A DNA stretch of 64,000 bases, taken from Puffinus mauretanicus. Its lineage: Eukaryota; Chordata; Aves; Procellariiformes; Procellariidae. The stretch is from positions 248,001 through 312,000 of the forward strand of contig JAJKFH010000241.1 in assembly GCA_023333565.1 (NCBI GenBank), given 5' to 3'. Of this stretch, positions 13,501 through 25,300 are shown piece by piece. The position numbers and the translations under genes were made by a program. The notes under the pieces were generated by a model, which worked only from the letters and a program-made list of their open reading frames with translations, was not told the DNA's origin and searched no databases. Positions within the stretch are counted from its first letter, which is position 1. Every line of letters starts with the position of its first letter.

Positions 13501-13595
13501 AAAGCCAAGTCAGCACCTTAACGAAGATTACCGAGACCCCAGCAGCTCGCAGTAGGAGCCCACCTTCCTGTTCAGCCTGGGGAGGGAGAAAGCCA
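10574..13595. other. Intron, no gene seen
   Basis: Non-coding sequence, taken as the start of the long intron before the ANKRD11 start-codon exon. It contains a T13 run at 10642-10654. An exon-like stretch at 11091-11169 has a good acceptor but a poor donor. Low-complexity A/T sequence lies at 13207-13264. No repeats or genes are recognisable. Confidence 0.55.
13207..13264. repeat. Low-complexity alternating T-run/A-run tract
   Basis: About 58 bases made almost only of runs of T broken by AAAA blocks. It is simple-sequence DNA, expected to be stiff and to disfavour nucleosomes. It has no features of a retroposon tail: there is no upstream element body and no visible target-site duplication. 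Confidence 0.8.
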
Positions 13596-13599
13596 ACCT

Positions 13600-13990
13600 G
13601 CAGCCCCGCATCCTTTGAGGCTGCGCTGGGCGTATTAAATTAGTGAGCAGAGTGACAGCTGGGCAGGAGGCTGGGAACAATGAAGATAAAGTTAGCTTTC
13701 AGCGATGTGACCCTCTCCAGGCTGCGCGCCAGAAGACTATAAATAATTGATAGGAGCAACCACCCTCGCCAGCACGCTAATGTACAGCGCGGTTCACACA
13801 GGGAGCGGAGCTGCATTACCCATTACATCACCGCTGCTCTCAGCCCGGGCTCTCCTATCAGCGATGTAATTTTACTGCTTTTAAATAATAAATTGCACTG
13901 GGAGTTGAAATACTCCTTCGCCCCATTCAAGCCTACTAGGGTGTGCAACTGCACAAATGAATTTTACATATGGTAAAAGAAATTCTGTAT
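13600..13990. promoter_or_regulatory. Candidate conserved enhancer-like element with MEF2 site
   Basis: This block differs from its surroundings: no simple repeats and a dense set of plausible transcription-factor words. CTATAAATAA at 13737-13746 is a perfect MEF2 consensus (YTAWWWWTAR). GATA-type words (AGATAA, TGATAG) lie near 13684 and 13748, and the word CAGCGATGT occurs twice, near 13700 and 13859. Several TAAT/ATTA homeodomain cores lie at 13860-13900. The enhancer interpretation is inference. Confidence 0.35.
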
Positions 13991-15373
13991 CAAGATAAAA
14001 AAAATTTCTTGCAGGAGGTGTTTAGCCCCACGGTCTCCCCCAATACCGGTAACGGGGTTTAGGGTATCAAAGGCAGGCGGTTCCAGCTAGTGACTTTTGA
14101 TCTGGCTCGGTTATCTGGAATGATTTTTAAGCTTGACTTGGGGTCATTGGCCTATGTTCACGGGTAGTTTCGGGGAGTAAAGTTCTCCGGTGTTGCAAGT
14201 CAGAAAAATCCCCTTGGCTGCGGCCGTTTCCGTGAGCGGAAGGCGTGCGAGCGGCGTGCACGAGCTCTTCGGTCCCGCAGAGCGGGAGCTTTCACTTTCA
14301 ACGGCTGTAGTTATTGAGCAGTGAAAAAAACTTGATGTAACCCAAAACCTGATTTCTTTCCCCTAAGTCTTTAGATAAGTTCTGTGACCTCTGCTTGTCC
14401 ACGTTTGTGTGGAAAAGCTAAAATGCGCTTTGACTGTTCCAGGCTCTGGGGACGGGGAGGGACGGAGCTGGGGTCTCTGCGCAGATGGGGACACTTTTTT
14501 GGTGGACTCTTGCAGCTTTTTATGCTCATTTGTGTGGGTCTCCAAGGATTTTGAAAATACAATTTTAAAAAAAAACCATATAACTGCTACACTAGAATCT
14601 GCAAGCATCAAAAACTGTCCAGAAGTTGGGCAGATTGTGGTGCCCCGTTCCTGTTAAGTTGGTGGCGAGTAAATGGAGAAATCAAACCGGAGAGCAGTCA
14701 GCTGTTAGTGGGGAAGAAATGAGTGAGATTATGGGAAAGCACGGAGCAAGGACCTGTGGTGCGTGACCAGAGCGGGCTGGCAGCAGTGGGACACGAAGGT
14801 GAACGATGCCGAAGAGCTGAGGATGATGCAACTTCACCCGGTTTGGGGCCGAGGGCGCAGTGTGCGGTGGGAGGGCGTGCTCGCCGGGTCGTGTTCGCTT
14901 CCAGCATTGCTGAGGTGGGTGCTGATCCAGTTGCAGGGGTGTTCAGCGTCGTGCGGCGAGACAGTAGCTGGGCAGGGAGGAGAGCCGCCGGCTGGACAGT
15001 GCTCCCTGGAGCTGTGCTGGCAGGCGGGCTCTCGGACATGGTAATTTAAGTACAACCAGCCTTGTTTATAGGAAAAATAAAATGCCGGAATAGTATTGTA
15101 GGGGATGGCTTAATTTGTTGAAAGAAGATAAGGAACAGATTTTAGCTAAGGGTATGATTCAAGGTAAGATTAGAAACACTTGGGGCGTTATAGGGCACTG
15201 GCATCAAGGGCTTGCATCTGGGTGTAAAATTTCTTCTGTGATCCCTCACGAAAACATCCTCTGCTTTGCTCAGCGCTGAGTATGGAGTAGATGTTTGGGA
15301 CCCTCTTCCAGGAGACATCTGTCCTATGTGGGCATCTTACAAGTCTCGAAATCTGTGCAGGGTTACTGTGAAA

Positions 15374-15445
15374 ACCTTCTAGAGCAAGACTTAAGGAGTT
15401 ATTATTTCACACCTTCTAGAGCAAGACTTAAAGAATTATTATTTC
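15374..15445 (+). repeat. 37-bp-period tandem duplication
   Basis: Two 35-base copies at 15374-15408 and 15411-15445 begin ACCTTCTAGAGCAAGACTTA and differ at only two positions, both G-to-A transitions. The low divergence suggests a recent local duplication. The surrounding sequence is ordinary intron. Confidence 0.9.
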
Positions 15446-17389
15446 CAAATCAGGAAGTGAGCAATGTCGCAGAGCTACATAAGAAAGCGTAAGCTGCTTA
15501 TGGTGGATTAAAATGACTGACCGTTTAGCTATGCAATTAGATGGGGAGATGGTGCGATAAATCATGAGTAACTAGCTTACCTGTCCCGTGATGTTGTTTA
15601 TCTCCAGGCACGTGTGCACCAGTTTCCATAGGGTGTTTGAGCATTTGCTTTTAAAGGCATAGGTCCCTGAAATGAATGTATGTGCTTTTTGTACAGTTTT
15701 CGGATGTTTCTTAGCTATGCTTGAACGTCAAGTTTGCCTTACAGTTAAACCGTAGCTCTTTCCAGAAGAGTCCGGGTGTGCGTCACCAAATTGGGCAGGC
15801 AGCTGTGCTGCTGCAGGGGAGCGGGGCTGCCCGGCGCAGGCAGCAGCCGCAGCTCCTGCTCGGAGGCAAGGCGGCTTGCATTTCCCCAGGGGGGTCCTAG
15901 GCTCCTCCGGCGTGAGGCCACGGGCTGCGAGGGTGCTGGCACCAGCCTTTTTGTGCCCTTCGTGAAGTGAGAAGCCCGTCTCTTGTCCTGTCAATACCGT
16001 GAGAGCCAGTGCAGCACCCACAAGCCGCCCTGCAGCGGGACCCAGCGGGAGGCAGGACAGGCTGTAGGGAAGGAAGGTGTTTTCCAGGGGTGCTGAGCTG
16101 CACCCGCACCTCATCATTGCATGTGCTTCTGAACAGGACCTTGTGGTTATCAGGCAAAAGTCTTCAGATGACGAGATGATGCTTGTTGCCTCCAGCTGCT
16201 GAGGGAGTATATCCCTGCAAAGGTTTGAGGTGTTACCAACTTAGATTTGCGAATGCTCTGAGCATAGGAAAACTTTTATAGGGCAGTAATGTGTAAAATA
16301 TTTTAAACTGTCCGTTGGTCCTGCCAGACGGTCGGGCTCCAGTGATCTGACTGCCGGGCAGCTCTGTGGTCGGTCGGTCCCTGCTGAGGCAGCCGTCCGC
16401 CCGGCGCGTCGCTGCCGTGAGGCCCTGCGTCTCAGGACCAGCGATTCAGCGATGCTGGCTTTGCTTCTTCCCAGCCCGAGAACTCTGCCTTACCTTCCCC
16501 CAGCTCCGCAGCGTCTCCTTTACCTCTTGCAGATGTACAGCTTAGCAAAAGCATTCAAAATGCTTTAAGATTTTGGCCAGTTCCAGTTTGGAGAGCTGGC
16601 TGATGGGAGACCTGATGTTTGGATGGGAAACCAGCTCAGCCCGTGCGAGATACTGCTCAGCGTGTCTCTGTGATAACAACGTGACTGTTTGAATCGGTCA
16701 TTTTCTTGGGTGATGGTGACGGGTCACTTCGTGGCCAGGCAGCAGCCCAGCCCCGCGGATGTGCTGGCTGTGCCTGGGGGACAGCGGTTCTCGTGCTGAA
16801 ATAGCGATCCAGAATTTTAGGGTCTCTCTGAAGATTTCACTCCGAAAGCTCTGAGGTACACAAACTGTGACACAAGCTACGGAGAGGGACTTCCGAAAAA
16901 ATGAAGTAGATAAAGATGCCAAACAGACGTCCTAGAGATCTGCCGAGGGCAGGCTGCTAGCCTAAGCCTCTGCTCGTGCAAGCAGAAGAAAGGCAGAAGG
17001 TAGGAGATGCTGCTGCACCTCCTCGCGTGGGACGTCCATCAGCCGCATCCCGCGCTGGCTGACCCCCGCCTGCACCGGCCCTTCTCCCCCTGCGGCGCTC
17101 AGAAACTTCATCCTTCCCCTGCGTCTCACCTTACCGAGCGCTCGGGAAAGGGGCTTTGCTATTCTTAGCATCTCGGCAGAAGTGCTGCCGCTCCAGCGAG
17201 ACGCACACAGGAGCCTTTGATGAAAGGAGCAGGGGAGTAACCATGGCAGTCTCGCTGAAACTGGTAACCATGGATTACAGAAATTAAAGGCATAGAGCAA
17301 ATAGCAGGATTATCTTTGGCGTGGTGGTTTTCTAGTGAACAGAAGACACTACCCGACTTCCACGTTTAGGTGAGGCACTGTAAATTACC

Positions 17390-17490
17390 TGTAGTTAAAA
17401 AATAATGCTAATTAAATTCAAATGCAATAACGATTAACACTGCTGATCTCAATTCACTGAATTTCCTTGCAACTCTAATTGACAGAGAAA
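17390..17490. promoter_or_regulatory. AT-rich patch dense in homeodomain cores
   Basis: This short patch holds at least four TAAT/ATTA cores, including CTAATTA at 17408-17414 and CTAATTG near 17477, plus ATGCAAT near 17422. AT content is high against GC-rich flanks. It resembles vertebrate conserved non-coding elements by composition only. Confidence 0.25.
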
Positions 17491-18466
17491 AAAAACCCCA
17501 ACCCTGTACAGAAGAAAGGAGGGGGAATTTCTTGCTTCTGGCTCCGTGCTGCATCCTTCTTCTGATGCAGCTGTCAAGTTTGCATTTTCAGTTTCCCTAG
17601 CCTTATTATTTTTTATTTTTAATGCAGGGCGCTTCACAAGTAAGATGAGCTTGATTTGCCGGTCCCTTTGCAGGCGAGCGTGCCGCGGGCAGGGCGCCTG
17701 CGGGCCGGTGTCCGGGGAGCTGGCCTGAAGCACCGCCCGTGCTGCACCCCAGGGACCTCGCTGACGGCGCGGCAGACAGGGTGGCACGTGGTGAGCGCCA
17801 ACGCCGAGCCCCGCCGGCACCCCAAGCCCCCCCAGCACCTTCCTCGCCCTGATGTAGAAGGCACTGTGCGCTTCTCTTCCCTTAATCGTCCGGAGGCGAG
17901 GGTGAAGGAGCCGGGTGGCTTTGTGCTGCAGGAGCAGCGTTCCTCGGGTCCGCTTAGCATGCAAGCTGTGTTCTTTGCACAGCAAATTTTGCTTTCAAGT
18001 TCAGCAAGTGCTAAGACTCTGCGTAAATGGGCCTGCTAAAGATATTTTTTGACATTTGAAAATCCTATTAAGCCCGTTTCTCCCCTCTCCTCTCTCTCCC
18101 TCCCAGCATGCCAGCTTAACATGGAGGCACTGCAAAGGTTTCTTTAGCCGGCCGGGTCACGTCCTGCACAACAGACCTCAGAAATATGGGTCACAACGAA
18201 ACGAGGAAAACAAAAAGTATATTGTCCTCGTGTCTTACGCTGATGGCTGATTGAGGGACTCCCTAAACGGACAGTTTAAGATCTTAATGAGGTACCAAAC
18301 ATGAGGTAATTCAGAATATGCCCCTTTCACGCCGTCTGCTCAGCCTTCCAGAAATGGGTTCCTCCTGCGTGTTGATGCTGCTTCAAATCTTCTTTACCAA
18401 GGGCACGGGCCTGGCAGCGCGTCCTTGAAGAGCAGTTTGCCACGGTTCCTGTGCACAATTCCTGCA

Positions 18467-18480
18467 TGAGTCAGTGATAA
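18467..18480 (+). promoter_or_regulatory. Composite AP-1 / GATA motif
   Basis: TGAGTCA at 18467-18473 is followed one base later by TGATAA at 18475-18480, a close AP-1 plus GATA pairing. A single pair can arise by chance in 64 kb. Confidence 0.25.
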
Positions 18481-19945
18481 AGCCCATGAGCACGTTGTTT
18501 ATTTTCTTATTTACAAATAATTCTCCTAAGTTGAGGTTGTTACTCATTGGCTTTAAACGCAGGGTTGTCGGTTGGAGCAGGTCTCCTTTTCCCTTACTTC
18601 ATGCTGTGTGGGGTTATCTGCAGATTCTTCTCCAGGCTTTTTAAAACTAAATTTGAAGAAGGATTTCTATTAAATCCTCATTTCTGGGAAATTTCTGAAA
18701 CTGAGAGTAGCCTGCAGTGGGACAATCACCGGTTGTGCTGGTAGGTGTGTAATTACACAGGTTTTGGGGAGTGGGCATGCAAACAAGTTTGCATACATTG
18801 AATTACAGGCGGTGTTTTAATAGTATGTTTTTTAGGTCTTGGCTTTAGTCCAGAGTTTTTTCGTGCTATTATCCTCTATTTACAGCTTTCAGAAATCAGC
18901 TGATGTCACTGCACATATGTTTAGAGCCGTTGCTAAGGTGATTAGCTCCAGAATTCAACGCCTACGCAGTCCTGATGAAAGGCTGAGAAACTGCTCGGCA
19001 GCGTCTGTTCAGAGCGGTGCATTGTCGGTTTGAACTATTAGGAACCATAAAACAATATTACCCAGTTTTAGCGTAAATACGTTGGCCTTGACTGATAATT
19101 GTACATCAGGTTTTACAGGAACAGAGGCTTTATCTGGCATGTTTAACTAGGTCTGAGAACATTTTTCACCGAGAAAGCGTTTAAAATTACCCGGTTCCTA
19201 ATTTCCATGAGCCTGTGCAGTGTTAGTGCATTCAGGGTTTCCTCTGCCTGCCGGCTTGGGGGGCAGAAGGTGGCAGTCCAGGGGCAGGACTGCTCTCCTG
19301 TAGATGTCTGTCTGTCCCATCGCTCCGTAAAACTTGCAGAGCACACAGAGCACAACCGGACTGCAGCCTGAGCGTGGTTGCTTTGCAGCCGAAGGGTCTC
19401 CCGTTCAGTGGTCAGCCGCTCGCGTTAAACTGGGAAGTGTCCCGAGACCATGACGGTGACTGGGATGCGGGTGACCGTACGTCTTGCCGCTTTCTGGCGT
19501 TGCCTGCTTCTCGGCTGACAGAAATCCCTCCTGCGAGGAGACGGCCGCCCGCCACCTCAATTTCCATGTTTTCCGTTTCGGGCGTCCAGCTTGCGAGGAG
19601 CGATGTGCTCCAACAGAAAGACCGTATCTCCAGTGGGAGTCTGTCCTCTCTGGCAGAAATTTAAGTAACTCCCCTTGTAGAGAGCGGTATCAAGTTGCCT
19701 TTACCGGCAGGGCTGGGATCCTGTTACCTGCCGGGCTCCTGCTTTCAGTGCAGCAGCAGAATAGGTTTTATTCATGGCAGAGAAGCCGTGAAATACAATA
19801 AAGTTGCCCACAGCCTGCACCAAGAATGGGCTACCAGATTACATTTTAAGAGCGTTATAGGTAAAAACTCCTTTTCAGTTTAACGCGGTGCATGAAACGT
19901 GGATGAAATATCTTCTTTCCAGTCCAAGGTACTTAGGTGTCTTTT

Positions 19946-19962
19946 TAAAAAAAAAAAAAAAT
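19946..19962 (+). repeat. Poly(A) tract after a T run
   Basis: An uninterrupted A run of about 14 bases follows a short T run. It is simple sequence with no retroposon body upstream. Confidence 0.75.
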
Positions 19963-20579
19963 CTAACATTTAAAACTGTGAAAAGATGTGGATATGTATA
20001 TCTATTTTTTTCCCCACTCATCCGGTGCACAGTAAGTATCTTAGATGATAACATTTTCTTCCCTGGGAGCTCACTGTTCTCCCACTAATTATTTTTTTCC
20101 TTTCCCTTTTTTTAAAGGATACCGGCTAAGGCTTGACCTAGTTTGGCTGTCATCACACCGTGAAACAGTGCAAACGTTCACCTAACATAGCTACCTATAT
20201 TTTTGTTCTACAGGCTGTGCAAAAATAGCCACGCATGGCAAACAGCTGCGTGTGAGAGTGCAGCGTGTGGTTTTGCAAGGCCCAGGGATGAAAAGATGGT
20301 TTTGCTTGTGCCCTTCCCTGGTCTCTGCGTCGGGGGCTCCCTCCGGGTGCCGGCGGAGGTCGGACTTGGTCAGTGGGAGGGGAGATATTCGTCTACAGAA
20401 GTAAAACCTCACTGATAGCTCCTGTCCCCCACTGAAACGAGGAGTTTTGGCTGATGGAACGGGTGTGCCGGCACTGCCGTGGGAAGCACATCCCTGGGTA
20501 GCTAATTTTAGCATAAAATATAAATCTTGTTAATTACTGACTGTGGGAGAGACACTTGGGTCAAGGCACTTGCATCATC

Positions 20580-20720
20580 CGAAACGCGTTTGTCCGTTTG
20601 CAGGGTAACCGGGGTCTGTCGCATTCGCCGTGCGGCTGCACGCCGGCACCCCCTTGCTCACGCCCAGGCTGGCGGCCGCTCGCCCGCCGCAGGGCACTGC
20701 TGCCCGCGGTGAAACGCTCC
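20580..20720. promoter_or_regulatory. CpG-rich cluster
   Basis: Roughly 20 CpGs lie within about 140 bases, with high GC content. There is no clear donor site and no coding signal. It could be a regulatory CpG patch or GC-rich background typical of this window. Confidence 0.3.
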
Positions 20721-22282
20721 CCTGCGTGGGTCTGGAGCCTGTGCGTGCCCGGGGACCTTCCCTGGAGGGTGTCCCCCGTTGCCTGCCCGAGCTGGTTCAT
20801 GCGTAGCCCAGCACCGCTGAACGTTCCCCCTCCTGCTTAAATGCACCCATTCCTCTGATTTCTGGCGTGACCTTTTCTTTCAAGAAGTGGCTTGTTTTAG
20901 ATGAATCAGCTGGGGAATGGTTGCGGTCTCGCAGCGTGGATTCCCATGTGCAGGGTCCGTACCGATCCCCTCGGCGGTTTCCGATGAAGAAGGAGAGCAC
21001 GTAGGTTGATGCAGCGCGTCATCCTTCCACCGAGAGCCTGGCTCCCGAACTGTCTTTGGGCCCCTTCCCTCTCCTCCTCCTCCCCCAGCTTTGCTGTCCT
21101 GGGCTACAAAGATGTTCCCAGGGCTTGGGGAGGGTGAATAGAGGTTGCATAACCCGGCTCCCGCTCCATGGGGCCGAGAGGCCGGGAACAAAACCCAGAT
21201 TATGGCCTTTCTCTGCAGAGTTGAAGGGGCCAGGGGGGGCATTGATATGCAGATCCTGTGTGTCGGGGCACCGCGGCGGCATTGTTTTGAAATGTCCACA
21301 TGTAGGGTTCATGAAGCGATATAGAAAAGAAACTAAGTGAAATATTCTGTGCTGGAGCGTGGTACGGGAAACGCTGCGGTGATGTAGCAATTTTCTAATA
21401 CAACTGTATTTCCAGGAGGCCTTGACTGCTAAATTACACTGTTGATATAAAATTGTCACACTTTCCCAACCTTCTAATTTTCTAGGGTTCATTTCAAGTG
21501 GATTTTTTTTGCTAGGCTCTCCTTTTGCAAGAATGACATTAAAAATTTGAAGTGCTGTTTGGGTGACTTTCGTTCTGCTGTCCTGGGGCCAGGCTAACGT
21601 GCACAAAAGCAGCAGGAGGATTGGTTGTTATCCGACGCCTTTTAAACAAGGTGCTTGTCCTTTGCCCTCTCTGGAGAGCAGCACAGCCCCGTCCGGGTGC
21701 GCCCGGCTCCTTCTGCACACCTCAGCTTCTGGCAGAGCAAGTGGCTTCCCAAGGGGCTGCCCGTATTGAGCAGCTCGGGTGAGTATCTGGTCGGGACCCG
21801 CCGGTCCCGTAATGCTGTAAAACGTGGAGGTGAGCCCTTTACTTCGTTGTGACGTAGGAATGCAGGCAGCGTGCGTACGGTATACCGCAGGAGAACACTT
21901 TCCAGACCAAAACTTGGTGTGAGCTGCAGGAGCTGGAGTCCATCTCGTAACTCTCCAGGGGAAGAAATGCTCCAAATCAGAAGGAAAGTTGGCGGGCTTG
22001 GTCGGGCCGGCCCGTCTGCTCTCGGCGAGTTACTCGCTTGGAGTTTGCTACTTTGATGTTCTTGTTCCCTTGCACAATGAGCCCCTGCTAACGAAGTGCT
22101 TGAGAAACCTGGCAATGACACGGCAGCCAGCTTGCTGGGAGGACAGGCAGAGCATCCGCGCCCTCCACCTAAGCTGCTCCTTCAGCGGCGTGCCTGCGGA
22201 CGGGCGCTGCCGGGGCTGCCTGCCAGCCGCGGGCTGACACCGGAGGCGGGAGCTTGAAGGCTCAGTAAAATTAGAAAAGAGC

Positions 22283-22310
22283 TTTTTTTTTTTTTTTTTT
22301 TAAAAAAAAA
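22283..22310 (+). repeat. T19A9 homopolymer junction
   Basis: Nineteen T residues are followed directly by nine A residues. This type of junction recurs in the window, shorter at 42333-42350 and in the reverse A-then-T order at 39778-39804. Such tracts are length-unstable and resist nucleosome wrapping. Confidence 0.85.
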
Positions 22311-25300
22311 TGGTGCATTGAGACATGTTATTGTAGTGCGAGTAGCTGCCCTGCCTGCTGCTCCTCTTCGTGTTGCCTGTGCAGGTACGTGGGAGCGTGC
22401 TGTGCTTCGTCCCTGTGGCAGTCCCGGGCTCAGGGATGAGCTAAGGGGTGAAAAGAGGATTGAAGCAGCGAGAGTCCGGGAGGTGTGTGGGGAAGAGCCC
22501 CAGGTACACGTGGTGTGAGAATTAACTGCCGACTCCTCTGGGAAGAGGAGACGGCAGCGGGTTGGTAGGTTGCAGACATGGAGCCGAGTAGGTTTTGAAA
22601 CCCAGGAGGTGAGTTTTGTGGGCTGGCTTTGGGAGCGAGGGGCCTGGGCAGGGGAAGCACTGTCCTGTCCCTTTGGTTTGGTTCAGCTGCTTCAGAGCGC
22701 AGGACCCCCGGGGAGGGCGGCCGGCTGCGGCAGAGCTGCGAGAGCAGCTTCCAGGGTCGGCTCCTCGCTCGGCTGGCAGAGCTCGGGGCCGCTGCATGGA
22801 CACTCCTGGAGGCTGTTGGTCTGCAGTGGGCATAGGAAAGCTAAAGAAGCAACAAATAGCTGAGGGTTTATCTTAGTATGGAAGAGTTTTAGGAATTGTA
22901 CCTTAAATAAACGAACCGGCAAACCAACTCATAACTCCAAAATGGCATTGCGTGTTCTGCTGTAGTGGAGAAATCCGCGGTTTCTCCCCTGCTTTGGAGG
23001 AGCACAGGCATTCCTTGAACGGAAAGGTCTGCCCGTATCAGTGCTGCTGTGCCAGTCATGTTCCCGGCATCTGCAGAAAGAGGGAAATGTGGCACTCGTT
23101 TCGCCATTTCTAGAAAAGTCTTCCGTCTTGCTTTCAGCCCGGCTTCTTTGAAGAGTGCTGGGCTCTCTTCTGTCATCGTTTTAGACCTGCTCCCGTGTTG
23201 GGGCATTCAACAGCTCCTGCGGTTCCCGGCCGCTGGCGTGCGTCTTCTGTGGTGTGGGTGCAAGTGGGGATTTGCATGTGTGGGGGGGTGCGTAGCCATG
23301 CACACCCTCCTGAAGATTTGAGCTTTTATTCTGGGAATCCAAATATAGTTCCATGTGATCAAGTGCTCATGAAGAAATCAAGTAATCCATACTTGGGACA
23401 AGTCCAGGGCTTAAAATTCTTAATAGCCTTGTTCCCGGGCTCTGCAGCATGTGCTGCGCTGAATACGTTTTGAGAGTCAAGGTCTTTGGTTCTGATGGTT
23501 TAATTTGGACAATGAGTATCACTTAATAGTAGCATTTTATTACATTCGTTTCACTCTTACTTCTCAAAGAATTCTTCTGATGCATTCAGGCTCCTGCCCT
23601 TTGGATGCTAATGGACTTCTGCTGAGATTTTGTTTTTGTTATTACGTAGCACCAGGGCTCCCATTTGCAGGGGCTTGGTATGAAGAATGCTCTGCCCTGA
23701 GACAATGCCTCCATTCACGGGCCCTGATACAATGGGGGTGGAACAGTTATAATGTAAATTAGTATGCAAAGCCCCATCCTAATCAATGCGTTTTGCTCGG
23801 TGTCTGTGCACTGTGTGCACCGCTCCTGCAAAGTGCTGAGTTGTTCCTTTTGCACAGCCAGATCGTCCTGCACATTTCAGTGCTAAAATAAATGTGTTCC
23901 TGAATCAGTTTTTAGAAAGCAAGAAAAAATTCCCAGTTCACATCTTAGCAAGAGTGGAGCATCTGCAAAAATCGTGGTGGATGGAGACCAGCTTTATGTG
24001 ATGTCCACAGCTGTTTTTGCCTGTCTTTTTTGAAATAAAAAACACTACAAATAACGGTTGGTCCTTGTCTCCTACATCTGTGGCCTCTGCTGGAGCAGAG
24101 GGACAGCACAGGGCCGGCTGATGGGGAGAGCAAAAGGCGCTCCCCTGAGACAAGCCCGGCTCCCCACCCCGGCACTGCACAGTACCGGTGTCTTTATGTG
24201 CCATGTTGCTCGTCTTCCTAAGAGCTGCAGGTAAGCATTAACCTGCAGCAGATTATTTTTGCAACCTTTCATATTGTTTCAGTCCATGCTTGCTGTCCCT
24301 TGCTACTGACCGTCACAAACACCTTAGCAGCTACATGACAGATGTTTTGTTTAATGGAGTGATAACGGCGCTGTTTTGTCCCAGCCTGCAGTTAGGAATG
24401 GCTTTTAAATGTACTTCTCCTAATAGAGTTGTGTAATGTAAAATGTAAGAAAATAAACGGTTCTTTGGACTGACCTGCACAAATCCAGCAGGCTGAAACA
24501 TGAACTTTCTCATTCTCTGACCAACAGAGTAATTGAGCCTGAGCAGGGGAGAGCCTGGAGGAGGATCTGGCGAGGGGTGGGGAAAGGGAATCATCCCAAG
24601 GTCCAGACGGAGGTGACGCAGGGAGAAGCAGAAAGGTCAGGATCCTTCAGCGTCCGCATGTGTGCTCGCTGTTGTTCTCCGAGTGTCGCGGTGCTCTCAT
24701 CGCCCCAAGCCAGCTCACAAACCTGCCTGTGCAGCAAATCGTTGCTGTTCAACGATAGCCAGGCCTGGAGAGAGTGTTTTGCCTGGTGTTTCTGATTGCT
24801 GTGGCAGGACAACATTGCAAGTTAGAGGAATTTGCAGAAGCTTGTACCAGAGGAGCTGTAAGTAAAGGCTGTGCATGAAGTAAGCATAAAATCCCAGAAT
24901 TTATAGCAACCTTTGCAAAGTGTCATCATCGAGAGCCTGGAACAAAGCTCTGATGCGCTGGGAAGTATCTTTTATGAAAGCAGTGTATGGTTCTCCATTT
25001 GTTCCTTTGATAACACCTTTTGATCTAATGCCGGAGTAAATTAATCCATCACAAAGTGGGTACAGAGACTCACGTAAATCCTTGCGGCAGTAGGGAAAAA
25101 TGGCTAATGGGGGAGCGTCTTCTGCATGGCTCTCAGCAGGCAGAATCGGTTTGTTCGTCCAAAGGTTAAGCCTGCGATCTGGAGGAGGATACCAGATTCA
25201 TGCAATTTGCTGTCATTCATCCTAACAGAGGGCCAACGTAGCCACGTTTTGCTGCGATTCTAATACCAAAATATCCCATATATCCCAATATCATGGGGTG

